Shown here: one piece after another, positions 1-7,255 of the stretch
Layout: each line of letters opens with the position of its first letter
How positions within the stretch are numbered: position 1 is the stretch's first letter
Assembly (NCBI RefSeq): GCF_006546985.1
Contig: NZ_VATK01000010.1
Span: forward strand, 1-64,000
Direction: 5' to 3'
Length of the DNA: 64,000 nt
Source: Bacillus sp. 03113
Lineage (GTDB): Bacteria; Bacillota; Bacilli; Bacillales; Cytobacillaceae
Made by a program: the position numbers and the translations under genes
The notes under the pieces: generated by a model
Told to the model about the DNA's origin: nothing
Seen by the model: only the letters and a program-made list of their open reading frames with translations
The model's database searches: none

Positions 1-50
1 TTCTCCACTCGGTATCGGGAGCGATTTTTGTATATGAATTCAAACTTCAC
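1..50 (-). CDS. IS3-family transposase OrfB, 5' end only
   Basis: In the -1 frame relative to orfA, a GTG at 50-48 overlaps the orfA stop and opens a frame reading VKFEFIYKNRSRYRVE before the window ends. This matches the beginning of OrfB proteins, which carry the rve/DDE integrase domain further on. Only about 16 codons are visible, so intactness cannot be judged. Confidence 0.7.
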   Translation of the reverse strand, partial: MKFEFIYKNRSRYRVE

Positions 51-334
51 CGAGGGCTTTTCGCGAAGTAGTGCATCGCCTTTTTTAAAATTTCATTTTC
101 CTCTTCAAGATCACGTAATTGTTTTTTTAATGCTCTCATTTCAGCATCAGAAAATGTTTGAGCTTCTTTTACTTCAGGTTGTTGACCATACTTCTTGATC
201 CAACCATGCAATGTATTAGTATTTACGCCTGTTTCTCTTGCTACTTGTGCTATAGGTTTATTATTCTCGACGATATACTTTACTGTTTCTTTTTTAAATG
301 TTTCATCGTAACGGTTTCCGTTTCCTTTAGCCAA
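47..334 (-). CDS. IS3-family transposase OrfA (helix-turn-helix subunit)
   Basis: A 95-residue DNA-binding subunit of an IS3-type transposase. Residues 8-48 form the HTH_Tnp_1 domain (RYDETFKKETVKYIVE, then ARETGVNTNTLHGWIKKYG). Residues 62-88 form a charged leucine-zipper-like coiled coil (LKKQLRDLEEENEILKKA), the usual dimerisation element of OrfA. The stop codon overlaps the start of orfB in the -1 frame, the usual arrangement for making an OrfAB fusion by frameshifting. The gene looks intact, so the element may be active if orfB is whole beyond the edge. Confidence 0.9.
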   Translation of the reverse strand: MAKGNGNRYDETFKKETVKYIVENNKPIAQVARETGVNTNTLHGWIKKYGQQPEVKEAQTFSDAEMRALKKQLRDLEEENEILKKAMHYFAKSPR

Positions 335-432
335 TTAGACACACCTCGTTAATAGTTTGTATTTTTATTATAACAATCTGTGTCTACTTTTTAGTCTAGC
401 ATCAACTCTTTTTAAAGTTTAGTGGACTAAGG

Positions 433-560
433 CAAGATAATCCCTTTTCTAATACATTCGGTGCAACTAGTCTGGCTGTTATGGAAGAACTGGAGCCCGA
501 AACGATTGCCGAAATGAGTTTAGAAGAACTCGTCGAGTTCTTGAGTAAACCTAATCTCTC
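433..560 (+). pseudogene. IS110-family transposase, internal fragment
   Basis: The plus strand reads NPFSNTFGATSLAVMEELEP followed by ETIAEMSLEELVEFLSK. That is the linker typical of IS110/IS1111 transposases, between the DEDD catalytic domain and the C-terminal domain. It has no start, no catalytic residues and no C-terminal half, so it is a dead fragment. It points toward a second IS110 fragment on the other strand immediately to its right. Confidence 0.65.
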
Positions 561-569
561 TCTCGGGTG

Positions 570-757
570 GTGTGTACAATTGATTGGTGCGTAGTAGCGA
601 ATACACCAACCGTACCAATTTTCTTGCGGTTAAGACGAGTGCGCATTTGTGTTTATGCTTTGGAACTTCGTTATACTTTTTTGTGTAAAAAGCTTTGTAT
701 TCACCAGATTGGTTTTGACTCCAAACCCCAGCTTCGCATAAAATGAATTGGTATAAA
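570..757 (-). pseudogene. IS110-family transposase, C-terminal fragment
   Basis: The minus strand reads an open stretch containing EAGVWSQNQSGEYKAFYTKK and then LVLTARKLVRLVYSLLRTNQ. This is the characteristic C-terminus of IS110/IS1111 transposases (the Transposase_20-type tail ending LLRxxxLYTPPER). The N-terminal DEDD domain is missing. It lies tail-to-tail with the plus-strand IS110 fragment at 433-560, so at least one inversion or two separate insertions must have occurred here. Confidence 0.7.
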
Positions 758-1173
758 ATGTAAATATATGCGAGGTTTATTAGGTCACCCTTTTTTAGGG
801 TATTTCTTCGTTAGTCACAAATTAATTTCCAATTCATCATTTTTTTGTGCTTGACATATTACCACTGGGCTTTTCATTAGAATACAGTTAAAGGTGTAGG
901 AAATATATTCTTTTATAGAAGAAAATAAAAATCCTTCCAAATTCTTTGGAAGGATTAATAGAATCTCATATTTAAAAGCACCTAATATACCAATACGATT
1001 TGGCACATTAGGTGTCCAACTGACTTAAAAAAATGATCAGACTAATCCTATACCCTAAAAAGTTTGAAAATATTTATTTAAATAGGTAATGAATTAGTGA
1101 ATCATTATTGTAAGTTCAGTCCTTTCAATTTTGTTTATTAAAATATGCCCTACGGCCTTTTAGAAAAGCGAAA
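758..1173. other. Non-coding stretch downstream of the Cfr operon
   Basis: I see no convincing gene here. A 63-codon minus-strand frame at 815-1006 runs straight through a perfect 12-bp hairpin (930-956) and has no ribosome site, so I do not call it. The only feature I can support is that hairpin. Confidence 0.5.
926..956 (-). terminator. Intrinsic terminator of the Cfr/L3 operon (probable)
   Basis: Arms 930-941 and 945-956 are a perfect 12-bp inverted repeat with a 3-nt loop. Read on the minus strand it is followed by a T-rich tail (GGATTTTTATTTTC). It lies about 220 bases past the stop of the last operon gene, with no other minus-strand gene between. Confidence 0.65.
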
Positions 1174-1803
1174 TTATAAATAAGTTTCAATTGATGCTGT
1201 TTTTTTCAATTCGAGAACAAAGGCTTTATATTTCTCTTCTCGCTTTTCATATTCAAGGATAACACGAATGTATTCCTTTTGCATATCCCCGTTTTCAGGT
1301 GATTTTTGGTATTCGTATTCAATCTCTTCCTTGGTTACACTATTGTCTCCCAACTGATTATCAATAAATCGCTGCATTCGTAATTCTCGCAACACTAATT
1401 TTTCAATCTCCTGTTTAGAGTAATCTTCTGAAATATTAATTCCAAACTCGTCAAATAATTCTTGCATACAATCAGTAATTTGTTCTTTATCAGGTTCCCA
1501 TCTAGAAATGCTTCTATCCTCATTCATTTTTTGTTCAACAAGCTCATGTTCAATGACTGATTCAAGAGCACAAGAATAACTCTCAAGAAGGTCTGATGAA
1601 GACATTTCAGAAGGTATGATACCCAACTTCATTTCGTTAATCAGCCCAATATTTAAATCATTTAAAGTTATTTCATAATCGTTAACTCTTGCCACGATGG
1701 ACGGTAGTTGAATTTTATCATTATCAGTCAACATCAAAAAATCCGTAATGGCTACATTATCTCTATTAATACTTTGACTGGAATTATTCATTTTGTTTAA
1801 CAC
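1174..1803 (-). CDS. SurA-N-like protein without a PPIase domain, third gene of the Cfr operon
   Basis: This 209-residue protein has no signal peptide or membrane segment. Residues about 38-150 (VARVNDYEITLNDLNIGL onward) resemble the N-terminal chaperone domain of SurA/PpiC-type peptidyl-prolyl isomerases. The C-terminal segment (YEKREEKYKAFVLELKKTAS) resembles the helix that closes that fold. The parvulin catalytic domain normally between them is absent. It starts at GTG 1803 behind GGTGATGATTA, 24 bases after the L3-paralogue stop, so it should be co-transcribed. A cytoplasmic chaperone for L3 or for the modified ribosome is possible, but that is inference; no function is established. Confidence 0.55.
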   Translation of the reverse strand: MLNKMNNSSQSINRDNVAITDFLMLTDNDKIQLPSIVARVNDYEITLNDLNIGLINEMKLGIIPSEMSSSDLLESYSCALESVIEHELVEQKMNEDRSISRWEPDKEQITDCMQELFDEFGINISEDYSKQEIEKLVLRELRMQRFIDNQLGDNSVTKEEIEYEYQKSPENGDMQKEYIRVILEYEKREEKYKAFVLELKKTASIETYL

Positions 1804-1827
1804 TAATCATCACCATTTTTCATTCAA

Positions 1828-2445
1828 TTATTTAATTGCGGATACTATCTTTACAAACGACTTTTTAGCTCCGGGAATATTTCCTTTAATTAACAACAAG
1901 TTACGTTCGCTATCAACCTTTATGATAGTAAGATTTTGAATGGTGGTCTGTTTTCCACCCATACGTCCAGGCATTTTTTTTCCTTTGTCCACTTTCATAC
2001 CATCATTTTTGGCGATTACTCCGATGGAACCAGGAGCTCGATGGAATCTTGAACCGTGAGATGCAGGACCTCCACTAAATCCATGTCTTTTAATGACACC
2101 TTGAAATCCTTTTCCTTTAGAAATACCAGTAACATCTACTATGTCGCCTTTTTGGAATATATCTGCACTAATACGTTTTCCAACATCTAATGATGCTCCA
2201 CGAATTTCTTTAACATATCTTTTAGGATGGGTATTTGCCTTTTGACTTCTTCCAATTTCCGCTTTGTTTGGATTTTTTTTATCAAAAAATCCAATTTGGA
2301 TTGCATCGTATCCTTCACTTTCAAACGTTTTCTTTTGTAACACAACATTCTCTTCCACTTCAACAATGGTCACAACTATGGGATTTCCACTATCACTAAA
2401 CACTTGAGACATGCCTATTTTTCTTCCTAAGATTCCTTTTATCAT
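1828..2445 (-). CDS. Ribosomal protein L3 paralogue (extra rplC) beside a Cfr methyltransferase
   Basis: A full-length L3 of 205 residues, starting ATG behind AGGAGG. The L3 hallmarks are present: [13 protein letters not shown] at the N-terminus, [16 protein letters not shown] near 107-122, then [14 protein letters not shown] and KKMPGRMGG. It is not in the S10 operon, where the housekeeping rplC lies in Bacillaceae, so it is a second copy. The extended loop reaching the peptidyl transferase centre (about 141-158) reads [13 protein letters not shown] and seems two or three residues longer than the B. subtilis and S. aureus L3 loops as I remember them. Mutations in that loop give linezolid and pleuromutilin resistance in staphylococci. 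I infer a replacement L3 suited to drug-bound or Cfr-modified ribosomes. Confidence 0.9.
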   Translation of the reverse strand: MIKGILGRKIGMSQVFSDSGNPIVVTIVEVEENVVLQKKTFESEGYDAIQIGFFDKKNPNKAEIGRSQKANTHPKRYVKEIRGASLDVGKRISADIFQKGDIVDVTGISKGKGFQGVIKRHGFSGGPASHGSRFHRAPGSIGVIAKNDGMKVDKGKKMPGRMGGKQTTIQNLTIIKVDSERNLLLIKGNIPGAKKSFVKIVSAIK

Positions 2446-2529
2446 AAATATCCTCCTAATAATTTTATTTACTTAGTAAATAAGCTATTAGGGTACTTCC
2501 CACGTTCTCAACATTACTCTCACCTTAAC

Positions 2530-3579
2530 TTATTGGTTATTGTTATTTTGATAGTTTCCATACAATTGCCCGCAAGCAGCATCTATATCAATGCCAAATT
2601 GACTTCTAATGGTAACGTTAATTCCTGCTGACTTTAATTCTTTATAGAAGTTTAAAACATGATTCTCATTTACTTCTTCAAACCTCATAGGTGAACTAAC
2701 AGTTGGGTTATATCTAATGATGTTTACATGGAACAATTTCCCTCTCTTATATCTATCTCTTAAAAGGTTTACTACTTCTTTCGCATGTTCAATAGAATCA
2801 TTAACTCCAGGCAACATAATATAAGCAATATAAACTTTTCTTGAGGTCACACGTATATGTTCATCTAATGTGTCCATTACATCCAATAATGGGTATCGTT
2901 CATTAATTGGCATTAACTTGCTTCGCTGTTCATTAAAAGGAGAATGTAATGAAAACGTCAGGTTGACCTGCGGATAGTTTTGAGTCATTTTTTTAATGCC
3001 CGGAATAATTCCTATAGTAGAAATAGATAACCTACGAGGACTTAAAGCAAACAACTCCGGATTTGTAAGTACATTTAAAGCATCAAAAACTTGTACATTA
3101 GCAAATGCTTCTCCCATCCCCATAAAAGAAATACTATCAATTGAATGTCCTTTTAAGTGAAAGTACAAAATTTGGTCAGTAATTTCATCTGACGTTAAGT
3201 TGCGTTTTAAACCTATATCTCCTGTTGCACAAAATTTACAACCAAAATTACAACCACATTGCGACGATATACAAAATGACTCCCAACCAGCTTTATATTT
3301 CATATTTACCGTTTCTATTTTTTCGTCTCCTGAAATTCCAAATAAGACTTTTGTAACTTGTTCAGAATGTTGTGCCTTTAAAGGAGTAATATTTATTATC
3401 GATTCTCCAAACTCCTTAATTAACATATCTCTTAGTGATTTAGGAAGAACCGTTATTTCATTGAAATTATTTGTTCTGCCTTGGAATATAGCATTTGTGA
3501 TTTGTTTCATTCTAAAATTAGGAAATTTATTCTGCTTTAAGAACTCTTGAATTCTTATATACTTGTTTTTTTGTTGCAT
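2530..3579 (-). CDS. cfr: Cfr-type 23S rRNA (adenine-2503-C8) methyltransferase
   Basis: A radical SAM enzyme of 349 residues, the same length as Cfr. The cluster-binding motif is C110-x3-C114-x2-C117 (CGCNFGCKFCATG), the GEP-like motif is FMGMGEA, and the conserved C-terminal cysteine is near 336 (DAACGQLYGNYQ). The blocks VNMKYKAGWESFCISSQCGC and LSPRRLSISTIGIIP match Cfr rather than RlmN as I recall them. Cfr methylates C8 of A2503 in the peptidyl transferase centre and confers resistance to phenicols, lincosamides, oxazolidinones, pleuromutilins and streptogramin A. It is probably one of the Cfr-like genes native to Bacillales. It starts ATG behind GGAAGGATGAG, 84 bases upstream of the L3 paralogue, and sits behind an attenuator. 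Confidence 0.9.
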   Translation of the reverse strand: MQQKNKYIRIQEFLKQNKFPNFRMKQITNAIFQGRTNNFNEITVLPKSLRDMLIKEFGESIINITPLKAQHSEQVTKVLFGISGDEKIETVNMKYKAGWESFCISSQCGCNFGCKFCATGDIGLKRNLTSDEITDQILYFHLKGHSIDSISFMGMGEAFANVQVFDALNVLTNPELFALSPRRLSISTIGIIPGIKKMTQNYPQVNLTFSLHSPFNEQRSKLMPINERYPLLDVMDTLDEHIRVTSRKVYIAYIMLPGVNDSIEHAKEVVNLLRDRYKRGKLFHVNIIRYNPTVSSPMRFEEVNENHVLNFYKELKSAGINVTIRSQFGIDIDAACGQLYGNYQNNNNQ

Positions 3580-3664
3580 GTTTTCTCATCCTTCCATAAA
3601 ACTCTGGTTTGTTTGAGTAAATAGAAGGGAGTTATCATCTAACCTTTTTTATAAAAATTAGGCA

Positions 3665-3694
3665 CAAAAAAACACCGACACAATTATCGGTGTT
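3665..3694 (-). terminator. Attenuator terminator upstream of cfr
   Basis: On the minus strand AACACCGA (3694-3687) pairs with TCGGTGTT (3678-3671) across an 8-nt loop and runs into seven T residues. It sits between the leader ORF and cfr, 86 bases before the cfr start, so it ends transcripts before the gene unless disrupted. Confidence 0.8.
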
Positions 3695-3891
3695 ACGCTT
3701 TAATAAAATCATGCACAAATAAACAAGGACATTATGTCATTGAATTAGAGTTTATTTGCCGTAGAGGAAAAGCTCCGATAACTGTTTTTGTATGGTTATT
3801 TGGCTTAAAAAAGGACAGACTACTCCCTTTGTATGCAAAACGATTACCAACTTTTGCATTTTTACCAAACAAAATTCTAAAAACAGTTATC
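3671..3891 (-). promoter_or_regulatory. Ribosome-controlled transcription attenuator of the cfr operon
   Basis: Four segments of the leader RNA can form two exclusive folds. Segment 1 (3891-3879, GATAACTGTTTTT, leader codons 2-6) is perfectly complementary over 13 bases to segment 2 (3789-3777). Segment 2, extended to ACAGTTATCGG, can instead pair over 11 bases, with one G-U, with segment 3 (CCGATAATTGT). Segment 3 contains the upstream arm of the terminator; segment 4 is its downstream arm. The 1:2 pairing leaves 3:4 free to terminate. A ribosome held on the first leader codons would cover segment 1, let 2 pair with 3, and open cfr. The pairings are seen; the mechanism is inferred from attenuators of other ribosome-protection genes. 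Confidence 0.75.
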
Positions 3892-3893
3892 AT
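3732..3893 (-). CDS. Leader peptide (53 residues) of the cfr operon
   Basis: A short ORF starting ATG at 3893 behind a strong ribosome site (AAAGGGGTG, 3900-3908) and ending TAA at 3732. It begins MITVFRILFGKNAKVGNRFA and ends PLRQINSNSMT. Its first codons form one arm, and codons 35-40 the other arm, of the attenuator helices, so its translation is directly coupled to whether the terminator forms. I know of no function for the peptide itself; the role is most likely in cis. Confidence 0.75.
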   Translation of the reverse strand: MITVFRILFGKNAKVGNRFAYKGSSLSFFKPNNHTKTVIGAFPLRQINSNSMT

Positions 3894-3999
3894 TGCTTTC
3901 ACCCCTTTCTTGTCAATATTAGTATTAAGTAACTTACCATAAAGATTCCCCTATGTAAAGTTTGAAACATAAACAAATGTTTGATGTTAATGTAATTAA

Positions 4000-4112
4000 C
4001 TAACCTGCTCCGTTACTTTAAGTACATTCCTTCACAATCTCTATTTTTTTAAATAAATATCCACATTAACTACCAAGTGTTATTCAATTATTGGCCCGTT
4101 TGTTGAATAAAC
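4000..4112. repeat. Dispersed intergenic repeat, copy 1
   Basis: Reads TAACCTGCTCCGTTACTTTA then AGTACATTCCTTCACAATCT, and near its right end TTGGCCCGTTTGTTGAATAA. The same blocks recur, degenerate and in the same orientation, at 27604-27716 and 35738-35840. Shorter pieces occur at other intergenic sites in the window. Confidence 0.5.
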
Positions 4113-4144
4113 AGGGAAGGAGGCACCATTCTCTCTATAAACTA

Positions 4145-4530
4145 AACTTTCAGGGTGAGCATTTTTGTTTAAGATGAGACCTCGCATATTGATGAAACCA
4201 CTTAATAAACTGTTCAATATGTTTTCACTTCAATTCCTATAAAGTAGTAGGTTCAATGGAAGAAATGAATTTCAAAAATTTAGAGAGAAAGTTAATGTAA
4301 TTCATTGCTGTACACCATGTAAATTTATGTTTACTTAATATTAATAATCGTTGCTTTATATATTTCTTTACATCATTTTTTATAGTAATCTGCTCTATTT
4401 TTGAAAAATCCATATAAAAATTGTACTTGGATTTGTTATATCTAATGCCAAATTGCTATTCAAAAATCGAACATCCCATCTATCCTTTTCCCATTTTCAC
4501 GAGTATCTGTTAATTGAAATATAACTTAAA
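4145..4530 (-). pseudogene. Tn554-type tyrosine recombinase/integrase remnant
   Basis: No single frame is open, but across minus-strand frames I read WEKDRWDVRFLNSN, then YMDFSKIEQITIKNDVKKYI, KQRLLILSKHKFTWCTAMNY, INFLSKFLKFISSIEP and HIEQFIKWFHQYARSHLKQK. This is the pattern of the N-terminal core-binding region of Tn554-like integrases (WDxR ... DFSxI ... WxTAxNYLxxLxxFLxFI ... EP). There are at least two in-frame stops and two frame changes, and the catalytic C-terminal half is missing. It lies directly upstream of the cfr leader and suggests that the resistance operon arrived on, or beside, a mobile element now decayed. Confidence 0.55.
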
Positions 4531-4621
4531 TTGGGTGAATTTTACCTCATTCTTTCTTTTTATTAATCGAATATTTTATAATTGAATTAGCTTGTAAAGA
4601 CTGAAGTATGGAGTGTGAGCG

Positions 4622-5551
4622 ATGAATTCTCCTGAAGAAATCATTAAAGTTCAGAATTTAGTGAAAAAATATCGTGATTTTACAGCGGTAAAGGGGATCG
4701 AGTTTGAAGTACAAAGAGGAGAAGTATTTGGTTTACTTGGGCCGAATGGAGCTGGAAAAACCACGACGCTAGAAATGTTAGTTGGCTTGCGAAAACCAGA
4801 TGAAGGAACAGCCATCGTTGGAGGATTCGATATCAAGCATGATTTAAAAAAAGTAAAAGAAGTAATAGGTGTTCAGCTTCAATCAACGACGCTTTTTGAA
4901 CTGCTTACTGTAGAAGAAATATTGCACCTATACGCCAGTTTTTATCCTAAACATGTGTCGATTCCAGAATTAATTGAGGATATGCTTTTAACAGACAAAA
5001 CTAAAAAACGAATCAAAAGTTTGTCAGGCGGCCAAAAGCAGCGGTTAGCTATAGCCTTGGCGCTTGTTCATGATCCGTGGATTATTTTCTTAGATGAGCC
5101 GACAACAGGTCTTGATCCTCAAGCTAGAAGAACGCTTTGGGATATTATTCTTCGCTTAAAGGAAAAGGGAAAAACGATTGTTTTAACGACTCATTATATG
5201 GATGAAGCGCATGTATTATGTGATCGTATTGCCATTATGGATCAAGGAAAGCTTATAGCATTAGACACCCCCTCTCTTCTTGTTAAAAACCTTCAGTCAG
5301 ATAGTGCGGTAGAGTTTCGTTTTCTTGGCGAAGATCATGAAGTGGAATTACATGCTATTCAAGGGGTTAAACAAGTTAGCAATCAAAATGATATGTATGT
5401 TCTATATACGGATGATTTACAATTAACGTTAACGGGCTTAATTGAAACGGCTTCGGAAAAACAATTAAAAATATCCGATTTGCAAACCCGAACAGCCACT
5501 TTAGAAGATGTGTTTATACACATGACTGGAAGGAGTTTACGAGAAGGATGA
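4622..5551 (+). CDS. ABC exporter ATP-binding subunit (ABC-2 type)
   Basis: A 309-residue ATPase with all motifs: Walker A GPNGAGKT (about 41-48), signature LSGGQKQR, Walker B IIFLDEPTTGLDP and the switch histidine in TTHYMDEA. A C-terminal extension of about 80 residues after the core is usual in the drug/lipid exporter branch (DrrA, CcmA-like). It overlaps the permease start by four bases (ATGA), so the pair is translationally coupled. The substrate is unknown; this branch often exports lipids, peptides or antibiotics. No regulator gene is attached. Starts ATG behind GGAGTGTGAG. Confidence 0.9.
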   Translation: MNSPEEIIKVQNLVKKYRDFTAVKGIEFEVQRGEVFGLLGPNGAGKTTTLEMLVGLRKPDEGTAIVGGFDIKHDLKKVKEVIGVQLQSTTLFELLTVEEILHLYASFYPKHVSIPELIEDMLLTDKTKKRIKSLSGGQKQRLAIALALVHDPWIIFLDEPTTGLDPQARRTLWDIILRLKEKGKTIVLTTHYMDEAHVLCDRIAIMDQGKLIALDTPSLLVKNLQSDSAVEFRFLGEDHEVELHAIQGVKQVSNQNDMYVLYTDDLQLTLTGLIETASEKQLKISDLQTRTATLEDVFIHMTGRSLREG

Positions 5552-6648
5552 AAGCATATTGGCAATTAACATTAACTCAATTACGTATTTTCCTTCGTAA
5601 TCGCCAGGTTTTATTTTGGACATTGGCGTTTCCGATTTTTCTTATGATCATGCTTGGATCCTTTTTAGGAAATGGAAATGGGATGTCTGTATCGATTGGC
5701 GTGGTAGATCAGGACCAATCCTTACAATCTAAACAATTAATGAACATATTAAAGAAAAACGAAGCGATTCAGCTGCAAAAAGAAAAAAATAAAGATGGAG
5801 CAATAAAGTTGTTAAAAAAAGGGGATTTACATGTAGTTGTCATTATTCCAAAAGGATACGAATCCCATTTTAGCAGCACACCTACAAACTTGAAGCCATT
5901 TACTCTTCCTGTTTATTATAATGAAACCAATTTTGCTGTTTCTCAAATAGGGATTCAGTTAGTCAATGGTGCAGTAGATGCTATTAGTAAAAAGATGGTA
6001 GATTATGTTCCAGTTGTTATGACAGAAACACAGGGAATAGAATCGTTAAACTTGAAGTATATTGATTTCTTAGTACCTGGTATTGTCGCAATGATGATAA
6101 TGAGTAATAACATGAATGGTGTTGCAGGACAAATTGCGGCATGGAGAGAAAGAGGAATTTTAAGGAGAATGCAAGGTACCACTTTAAAAGCTTCGACGTT
6201 TATCGCGGCTCAAATTACCGCACGTCTTTTCCTAAATGGGATGCAAGCACTTATTGTATTAGGTGTTGCCCATCTTATTTTTGGTGTTGAAGTACGTGGA
6301 TCTTGGTTCACGTTAATCACCTTTGTGATTTTAGGAACACTCGCATTTATGGCAATTGGCTTTATTATTGCTGGGATTGCGAAAACTCCTGAGAGTGCCT
6401 CACCAATTGCGGGTTTTCTCTCATTCCCTTTGCTTTTTTTAGGAGGAGTCTTTTTCCCAATTAAAGATATGCCAGAATATCTTCAGCCAATTGTTCAAGC
6501 TTTACCGATCGCCCATTTAAGTCATGCCCTGCGAGAAACAATGAATGTTGGCGCTTCGTTTATAAGCTTAGGGACAGAAGCCCTCGTACTAGGCTGTTGG
6601 CTTATCGTCGCATTTATTGTTGCCAGCTTTACCTTCAAATGGGAATAG
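5548..6648 (+). CDS. ABC-2 type exporter permease subunit
   Basis: A 366-residue membrane protein with the ABC-2 layout. One membrane segment is near residues 22-42, followed by a large extracytoplasmic domain (about 45-165, with VSIGVVDQDQSLQSKQLMN). Five more segments occupy 170-366, including LVPGIVAMMIMSNNMNGVAG and FLSFPLLFLGGVFFPIKDMP. The last motif (GGVFFPxxxMP) is typical of the DrrB/YhgE-like branch. It pairs with the upstream ATPase through a four-base overlap and probably works as a homodimer with two ATPases. The substrate cannot be told from sequence. Confidence 0.88.
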   Translation: MKAYWQLTLTQLRIFLRNRQVLFWTLAFPIFLMIMLGSFLGNGNGMSVSIGVVDQDQSLQSKQLMNILKKNEAIQLQKEKNKDGAIKLLKKGDLHVVVIIPKGYESHFSSTPTNLKPFTLPVYYNETNFAVSQIGIQLVNGAVDAISKKMVDYVPVVMTETQGIESLNLKYIDFLVPGIVAMMIMSNNMNGVAGQIAAWRERGILRRMQGTTLKASTFIAAQITARLFLNGMQALIVLGVAHLIFGVEVRGSWFTLITFVILGTLAFMAIGFIIAGIAKTPESASPIAGFLSFPLLFLGGVFFPIKDMPEYLQPIVQALPIAHLSHALRETMNVGASFISLGTEALVLGCWLIVAFIVASFTFKWE

Positions 6649-6698
6649 GTAATAATATTTCTTATATAGATATAAAAATGGACACTTAGGAGGAGAAA

Positions 6699-7133
6699 AT
6701 GAATAATCAAGACTATCAATCACATGTACGTTATCACCCACTTTATCATTTTATTTTAACGCCATTGGTATTAGTAACCTTCATTATTAGTATTGTACAT
6801 TTGATATTTTCAATAATTGACGGTTCTAATATTTTTTCATCAGTCATTTTTCTGCACATTTCAATCATAATGGCCATTATGGTTGTCTTAGTAAGATCAT
6901 ATTCTTTAAAAGCTCAAGATCGAGCTATTCGGGCAGAAGAAAACCTTCGTCATTATGTTTTAACAGGAGAATTATTAGATGTAAAACTAGATATGGGGCA
7001 AGTAATCGCTTTACGGTTTGCTGATAACAAGGAATTACCTGCACTAAGTAAAAAAGCTGCAGAGGAAAATTTAAAACCGAATGAGATTAAGAAAATGATC
7101 CAAAGTTGGAGAGCTGATTATAACCGTATTTAA
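6699..7133 (+). CDS. DUF6526-type membrane protein
   Basis: A 144-residue protein with two membrane helices (about residues 20-41 and 50-68) and a soluble C-terminal part. The C-terminal part carries the conserved blocks QDRAIRAEENLRHYVLTGEL, VIALRFADNKELPAL and IQSWRADYNRI, which I recognise as the DUF6526 pattern. It starts ATG behind a strong AGGAGG and lies 50 bases after the ABC permease on the same strand, so it could be read through from that operon. The function of the family is unknown. Confidence 0.8.
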   Translation: MNNQDYQSHVRYHPLYHFILTPLVLVTFIISIVHLIFSIIDGSNIFSSVIFLHISIIMAIMVVLVRSYSLKAQDRAIRAEENLRHYVLTGELLDVKLDMGQVIALRFADNKELPALSKKAAEENLKPNEIKKMIQSWRADYNRI

Positions 7134-7228
7134 AGGAAATCGTACTCAAAATCAAAATAAAGCAACTTATTACATGGGACGAAGCATTACCATAACAACA
7201 TTGTGCCTTACTTCCGTTAATGCAAGAT

Positions 7229-7255
7229 AAAAAGTGGAGAGCATCAAGCTCTCCA
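7229..7255 (-). terminator. Terminator overlapping the stop of the small membrane gene
   Basis: TGGAGAGC (7235-7242) and GCTCTCCA (7248-7255) form a perfect 8-bp stem. On the minus strand it is followed by CTTTTTATC. The stop codon of the gene ending at 7244 lies in the loop. Confidence 0.75.

Larger units (their letters stand above)
1..401 (-). mobile_element. IS3-family insertion sequence, partial (cut by the left window edge)
   Basis: This end of an IS3-type element holds the upstream terminal repeat, orfA and the first codons of orfB; the rest lies outside the window. The terminal repeat is read at about 379-401 and on the minus strand begins TGCTAGACTAAAAAGTAG. A TATAAT-like box lies between the repeat and orfA. 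The order (terminal repeat, orfA, overlapping orfB in the -1 frame) is the IS3 layout. The exact end and target duplication cannot be fixed from one side. Confidence 0.8.

Noticed and set aside
815-1006. 63-codon minus-strand ORF downstream of the Cfr operon
   Set aside because: It runs through a perfect terminator hairpin, has no ribosome site and reads like translated A/T-rich DNA.
3200-3550. 116-codon plus-strand ORF
   Set aside because: Lies antisense inside cfr; no ribosome site and no recognisable domain.
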